A DNA stretch of 45,282 nt from Paracoccus sp. IB05 (GTDB lineage Bacteria; Pseudomonadota; Alphaproteobacteria; Rhodobacterales; Rhodobacteraceae): the NCBI RefSeq assembly GCF_016405985.1, contig NZ_JAEFCF010000044.1, positions 1 through 45,282 on the forward strand. Reading direction: 5' to 3'. The notes beneath the pieces are model-generated. The model ran no database searches, was not told where the DNA came from, and saw only the letters and a program-made list of their open reading frames with translations. Positions 41,613 to 45,282 of this stretch are shown piece by piece; position 1 is the first letter of the stretch; every line of letters starts with the position of its first letter. The position numbers and the translations under genes were made by a program.

Positions 41613-41657
41613 TCCAGAGAAAGGATCGCACCATCAAACCGTGGGATCAAACACCTA
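40648..41657 (-). mobile_element. IS481-family insertion sequence
   Basis: About 1.01 kb with imperfect terminal repeats: TAGGTGTTTAGTCCC at the left and, on the complementary strand, TAGGTGTTTGATCCC at the right. It carries one transposase gene broken by a stop codon. Its right end is also the right end of the 32-kb insertion. The outermost two or three bases could be target sequence instead of element, since the TTAGG and CCTAA flanks also pair. Confidence 0.75.
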
Positions 41658-42797
41658 AAGGCTATCGACAATAGATTTGCGTTCCTTGGATATATCGAAA
41701 GCTCTGCCCTCGATGACGCCGTAAATGATACCAGAACGGATTTCTCGCTGTCGGAAGATGAAGTTGACAGCATCGTCGATCAAGCGAAAGAGCGCGTTAA
41801 GAATTTTCTCGCACCCGAACTCGCCGAGATACGAGAGAAGCAGACCGGAATTGTCGCCGCGCTGCGCATCGAGCACCCCCGTTTCTTGAGTATTCAAGGA
41901 ACTGACGACGAAATCGCGGAGACCCTTCATTACGGCACAAACCGGAAAGAGGACATCTTCGTCGAAATGTCCCGTCAGTCACTACGGCAATATGAGCGCC
42001 GCAAGAACGCTTTCAAAAGGTCAATTGAGAAGAACCTGCCTGATGTGGAGGCGAAAGCGAAAGAGTATGTCGCAGAGTTAAAGCAAGAGTCCGTGTCATC
42101 GCTTGCCGAATACGTCATGAAGCGTAAGCTGGTTCTCGACGTGTTCGAAGAAAGTTTAAAATTTAAGCCTGATACCGACCAAGAATCCGAATATGAAGAC
42201 GTTCTCCACGACATAATCTGCCCTTTGAAATCCACTTCCTCGGATTTGGACTATGACGACCACAATTTGTGGATCGTAGACGATCGGCTGGCGTTCTACT
42301 CGTATTTCAATTCTGACACTCGCATGGAAAGACAGGTGTCAGATCCTGCTCACCCGAAGGATAGGCCGGACGTCTCTGTTTTCGACCTTGGCCTTGCCTT
42401 CGAAAATGAAGACAAATCGTCCCCCATCACCATCGTGGAGTTCAAGCGCCCGAAAATTGACAACTACACGTTGGAGAAAAACCCCATAACGCAAGTCCGA
42501 AAGTATGTTGAAGACATGCGAAAGGCCGGTGAAGCGATCAAGTACGACGGGACCCCTATCCGCTCTATCGAAGAAACTACGCCGTTCATGTGTCACATCA
42601 TCGCGGATGTAACGCCGAGGCTGCGTGATGTGATGAAGGCTCTCGGGAACTTCCACCGAAGGGCGGGCTCAAACACCTACTATTCGTGGGATTCTTCCTA
42701 TTCGATTTTCATAGAGGTTTCGTCTTTCAAAGACATTCTCGAGTCCGCCAAGTCGCGCAATCGAGCGTTCTTCGAACGTATCGGGATTTCAGTATGA
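41658..42797 (+). pseudogene. GHKL ATPase-nuclease gene, 3' part (interrupted)
   Basis: The last 379 codons of the gene begun at 8804. It opens KAIDNRFAFLGYIESSALDD, which continues the ATPase transducer region, followed by a helical, coiled-coil-prone middle. A PD-(D/E)XK-like nuclease site follows: LWIVDDRLAFYSYF, RPDV (acidic residue about 517 of the restored protein), IVEFKRP (E540, K542) and ITQVRKYVEDM. A GHKL ATPase joined to such a nuclease would suggest an ATP-gated DNA-cutting defence protein; this is inference. The frame is open upstream into the IS481 element (41364), but that part has no native meaning. An internal start could produce a nuclease-only fragment, though no ribosome-binding site stands out. 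Confidence 0.88.
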
Positions 42798-43006
42798 CTG
42801 CGTCTGCTTCCTGCGGTTAGCTGCCGCTCCTCTTAGGCACAACGGACGTCCGCTTCCCGCCTTTTGATCGATCTGATAGCACTTGATGGAGGCGGGGCTA
42901 CGAGCATTTGAAGCAGCAGATCCGCCCACGAAGCTGGGGGCATTATCCTTGGCGACCTCCAGCAGCTCATCGAAGCAATGGATCGTGATCCCGATAATTT
43001 AAGGAA

Positions 43007-43570
43007 TCACGCAGCCCTCCGCTGCAGAAGCGCGAGCTGTGCAGCATCGCGCCAGAACGGATCGACCAGGCGCCCTTCGGTCGCGGCAGCCTGCCTGCGC
43101 AAACCACTGGCTTCGGCATGTCTGCCCAAATCGGTGAGATGCTGCGCTTCAGCCCGCTGGCGGCAGGCCAGGGTAACCACCGCCCGCGCTTCAGTATCGC
43201 TGGCGACGGGCTGGCACCAGGTCACGTGCCGGTTTGAGACTTCGCCAGCGAGCACCAACCCATGTTCCGCATCAAGCACCGCGATCATCTGCGGCGTGAA
43301 GCCGAGCGCCGGATCATCGCCACAGGCAACGTCGCCGCTTCCAAGGCGCGTTGACACCAGCATCATCGCATCCACAAGGCTGTCACAGGTGCCGAGATCG
43401 ACGCTGCGCTCGAAGGCCCACTGCTCGAGCTCGGGATCGAGATAGCGCGCCTCGCCGGAACAGCTTACGGTCAGAGGATAGCGCTGCGCCAATTGAAGCT
43501 GCGCAAGGGCCTGGCTGATCAGCACCCGCCCGGCGGATCGAAACCGTTCAGTTGAACCAGAATAGGTCAT
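43007..43570 (-). CDS. Hypothetical plasmid backbone protein, 187 residues
   Basis: A cytoplasmic protein with no membrane segment or signal. Several cysteines (VSCSG, LGTC, VACGDD, TWCQP, LACRQR) are scattered without a metal-binding pattern. The middle contains ALGFTPQMIAVLDAEHGLVL and the C-terminal third is helical (RQRAEAQHLTDLGRHAEASGLRRQAA). I do not recognise the family. It belongs to the same minus-strand set as the next two genes, which are typical neighbours of Strawberry-notch helicase genes on alphaproteobacterial plasmids. Confidence 0.7.
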   Translation of the reverse strand: MTYSGSTERFRSAGRVLISQALAQLQLAQRYPLTVSCSGEARYLDPELEQWAFERSVDLGTCDSLVDAMMLVSTRLGSGDVACGDDPALGFTPQMIAVLDAEHGLVLAGEVSNRHVTWCQPVASDTEARAVVTLACRQRAEAQHLTDLGRHAEASGLRRQAAATEGRLVDPFWRDAAQLALLQRRAA

Positions 43571-43697
43571 CGCGGTGTCTCCACGACGGGCAGCGGAAGC
43601 CTCTCTCCCACCTCATGACCCGTCGCTTTACCCCGTCCCAGCTCTCCCTCCCTGCCGCGCAGCAGACGCGCGCGGCCGAGGTTGTCGGCATGGCTGG

Positions 43698-44555
43698 TCA
43701 ACCATCGCCATCAGTCAGACCTTGATGCCGCGCGGGATCGACCACGAACCCGAACAAACCGGGTTCATATTCGGCCGAAGGGATGAGGAAGCCATAGCGC
43801 TCGATGCCCGGTCCGCGCTTCCCGCCCGGTGTCGCGACCGTTTCCACAAAGCCGGGAAAGCGATCCGAACTGACCGCCGCGATCACGATCCAGTCCCGTG
43901 CATGCTGGCGCTCGAAGGTCTGGCGATCCCGTTCCCGGGATTCGCCGGCCTGGAGGGCGCGACCATGTATGGCCTCCCAGGCCTCTGGCCAGTGATTGCG
44001 CAGCGTCTCATCAGCCAGGCGGCGTTCATAGGCTGTGAACAGTTCCGGCAGCGCCTGCGCGACCGCCGCCCATTCAGCGTCCTCCTCGTAGAACCCGGAG
44101 GAGGAACGCAGCAGCGGATGCACGCGGGCATTCTGCTCTGGCGCAAGCTGAATCCCGCCATGCCCGGCGGTGGAATGGCAGAGGACGCCTTCTCCATAGA
44201 TCGTCGCGCCCTGCGATGGACCCCACGGCGTATTGGCCCGAGAGGCGATCTCACGGCGCCCGAGTGCCACGCGCTCACGTTGGTGTTCGGCACTCTCCGC
44301 GACCAGCGCCCGAAACGCGGCCTCATCCGCCACATCGCCGGAATGGCCGTAGAAGTCCCCACGCTTCCATGTGTCCAGCGGGCGAGTAAGTCGCCAGCCC
44401 GTCGCCAGGAAATGCCGCCCCTGCCGTGTCGGCACCATGGCGAAGGCGGTGTCGCCGACACGGGCGACCAGCAGGCCGTCGGCGCTGCGCCCAAATTCGA
44501 TAACGGGCAGATGCCAGGAGGGAGAAGCGGGGGTGATCGGGACCGTGGTGTTCAT
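43698..44555 (-). CDS. DUF7007-like plasmid protein
   Basis: A 285-residue protein. The middle contains TPWGPSQGATIYGEGVLCHSTAGHGGIQLAPEQN, the run I associate with DUF7007 proteins, followed by YEEDAEWAAVAQALPELFTAYERR. No catalytic site is obvious, although the serine-histidine-rich turn HSTAGHGG is strongly conserved in such proteins. The ATG at 44555 overlaps the stop of the upstream gene in ATGA, so it is preferred to the longer frame from 44612. The role is unknown; the family is restricted to plasmids and integrative elements. Confidence 0.7.
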   Translation of the reverse strand: MNTTVPITPASPSWHLPVIEFGRSADGLLVARVGDTAFAMVPTRQGRHFLATGWRLTRPLDTWKRGDFYGHSGDVADEAAFRALVAESAEHQRERVALGRREIASRANTPWGPSQGATIYGEGVLCHSTAGHGGIQLAPEQNARVHPLLRSSSGFYEEDAEWAAVAQALPELFTAYERRLADETLRNHWPEAWEAIHGRALQAGESRERDRQTFERQHARDWIVIAAVSSDRFPGFVETVATPGGKRGPGIERYGFLIPSAEYEPGLFGFVVDPARHQGLTDGDG

Positions 44556-44989
44556 CCTGCGACCGCCTCCACGGCGTCGATGTCCGTGCCATTCAGAACG
44601 GCGTTCAGCCATTCATGCGTGCTGATCCAGCCGATGCTCTTGCGTGCGCCAAGGTCGATGACATGCGCCCCGCCACCGAAAGCCTCGACCCTGGGGCGAG
44701 AACAGGTATTGGCATAGTCGAACCCCCAGAGGCCGGTGAGGTTCAGCTCTTCGGCAAGGCGCAGCACGAAGTTGATGACGCCCTCGACGTCGCCCTGATC
44801 ATCATCATGGATCCAGAGTTGCGAGCCGCTCGGCCCGTCTTGCTGGACAAGATCGAAGCCGTTGAACGCAAGCTCGTCGGCATCCGCCTCTTCGGCGCGC
44901 AGGCGGTGGAACAGCGCCATCGCCTTGGCGGCATTCTCAGGCGAACCCGCATCGAGCAGGCAAGAGAAATGGGTGAAGTAGTCGGCCAT
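44552..44989 (-). CDS. Hypothetical plasmid backbone protein, 145 residues
   Basis: An acidic 145-residue protein (FSCLLDAGSPENAAKAMALF, then EADADELAFNGFDLVQ and LWIHDDDQGDVEGVINFVLRLAEELNLTGLWGFDYANTCSRP). The pattern of alternating strands and helices, with the ending GGAHVIDLGARKSIGWI, suggests a small alpha-beta fold. I cannot assign a family or role. AAGGAGCC precedes the ATG at 44989. It overlaps the DUF7007-like gene by four bases. Confidence 0.75.
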   Translation of the reverse strand: MADYFTHFSCLLDAGSPENAAKAMALFHRLRAEEADADELAFNGFDLVQQDGPSGSQLWIHDDDQGDVEGVINFVLRLAEELNLTGLWGFDYANTCSRPRVEAFGGGAHVIDLGARKSIGWISTHEWLNAVLNGTDIDAVEAVAG

Positions 44990-45015
44990 GACAGGCTCCT
45001 TGTCAGAAATGGAAA

Positions 45016-45034
45016 GCCCGGCGCGAGGCCGGGC
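45016..45034 (-). terminator. Hairpin between the last two backbone genes
   Basis: GCCCGGC-GCGAG-GCCGGGC, a perfect 7-bp stem. Read on the minus strand it is followed by TTTCCATTT and lies 27 bases after the stop of the short upstream frame, so it is a likely terminator or attenuator. Confidence 0.5.
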
Positions 45035-45060
45035 CTGGTCGGGATTACGGAGGGAAACGG

Positions 45061-45219
45061 TCAGATGACCGAGGACGTGGCGGCCGCATGGGCGGCCAGC
45101 ATCTGGCGGTAGAAACGCCGCCGGGCGAGCCTGAGGCCAGGATCCTTGCGGATAGTGGGATGGAAGGCGCGGGCAGCGGCGCGCAGAACTGTGAACGCGG
45201 TAGGGCCTAAAGTCGGCAA
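45061..45219 (-). CDS. Possible short protein, about 52 residues
   Basis: A minus-strand frame ends at 45061 with RRRFYRQMLAAHAAATSSVI and reads RAFHPTIRKDPGLRLARRRF before that. It is closed upstream by a stop near 45223, so the only starts are non-ATG (a TTG at 45219 is one). The composition is protein-like and the position fits the head of the backbone set, but no ribosome-binding site or family supports it. Confidence 0.3.
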   Translation of the reverse strand: MPTLGPTAFTVLRAAARAFHPTIRKDPGLRLARRRFYRQMLAAHAAATSSVI

Positions 45220-45282
45220 GGATCAGTTTCGAGGCATCGATTATGTGGACAGGATGCCGACGGTGGCGTTTTGCCCTATGCT

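Larger units (their letters stand above)
9641..41657. mobile_element. 32-kb insertion interrupting the GHKL ATPase gene
   Basis: Everything between the two halves of the ATPase gene. The left edge is the outer end of the IS5-type element (9641) and the right edge is the outer end of the IS481-type element (41657). The triplet CTA stands at both outer junctions (9638-9640 and 41655-41657). Deleting 9641-41657 joins GGT CTA to AAG GCT in the same frame and restores a run reading VIGLKAIDNR. The cargo includes a second parDE pair, a thiol-redox/exporter cluster, a sulfide/persulfide island and cydDCABX. Because the two bordering elements belong to different families, the insert is not a classical composite transposon; stepwise insertion or recombination through an ancestral IS copy is more likely. 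The boundaries are read directly; the mechanism is unresolved. Confidence 0.8.

Noticed and set aside
41364-41657. An N-terminal extension of the 3' ATPase fragment
   Set aside because: This stretch is antisense to the IS481 transposase and only open by chance; native sequence starts at 41658.
9641-41657. Classical composite transposon
   Set aside because: The two bordering elements are of different families and have different terminal repeats, so they could not move the block together as one unit.

Overview
The window looks like accessory DNA, probably plasmid- or ICE-borne, from a GC-rich alphaproteobacterium of the Rhodobacterales (Paracoccus or a relative). This rests on gene types and codon usage only; no rRNA, tRNA or replication gene is present to fix the host.

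It has a nested layout. (1) The outer backbone is a minus-strand set of plasmid-type genes: on the right a short ORF at 45061, an unnamed 145-aa protein, a DUF7007-like protein and an unnamed 187-aa protein; on the left a 1444-aa methyltransferase-helicase of the Strawberry-notch type, a toprim protein, a DUF2493 protein and a SEC-C protein, followed by a ParDE toxin-antitoxin pair on the plus strand. (2) Between these halves lies a lower-GC plus-strand gene for a GHKL ATPase with a C-terminal PD-(D/E)XK-like nuclease motif, possibly a defence gene. (3) That gene is cut in two (8804-9640 and 41658-42797) by about 32 kb of DNA. Removing 9641-41657 restores one 658-codon frame. The insert begins with an IS5-type element and ends with an IS481-type element, and both outer edges carry CTA.

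Inside the insert, 10.5-12.3 kb holds a frameshifted regulator-like gene and a second ParDE pair whose operator matches that of the first. From 12.6 to 17.6 kb is a minus-strand thiol-redox and export cluster: a DsbA-like protein, a DsbD N-terminal domain lacking its membrane domain, a cytochrome b561 and a DevBCA-type exporter. Two copies of a PmrA-box-like motif precede its two segments. An SLC13 transporter and a divergent AraC regulator follow.

From 20.0 to 32.4 kb is a sulfide/persulfide island. One arm runs leftwards (DsrE, OsmC, a Tat-signal sulfide:quinone oxidoreductase, a small membrane protein, a TrmO-like protein). It diverges from a Crp/Fnr regulator and a rightward arm (DUF2892, a YeeE/YedE pair, persulfide dioxygenase, DUF442 sulfurtransferase, SulP transporter, periplasmic DsrE and rhodanese). 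An OxyR-like regulator lacking the resolving cysteine diverges from a peroxiredoxin, followed by the fused dioxygenase/sulfurtransferase Blh. From 32.8 to 39.1 kb is a complete cydDCABX set for cytochrome bd, a terminal oxidase known to tolerate sulfide. The parts form a coherent unit: oxidise sulfide, handle persulfide and export or oxidise the products, while cytochrome bd keeps respiration running. An unusual short-chain dehydrogenase, gene debris and the IS481-type element complete the insert.
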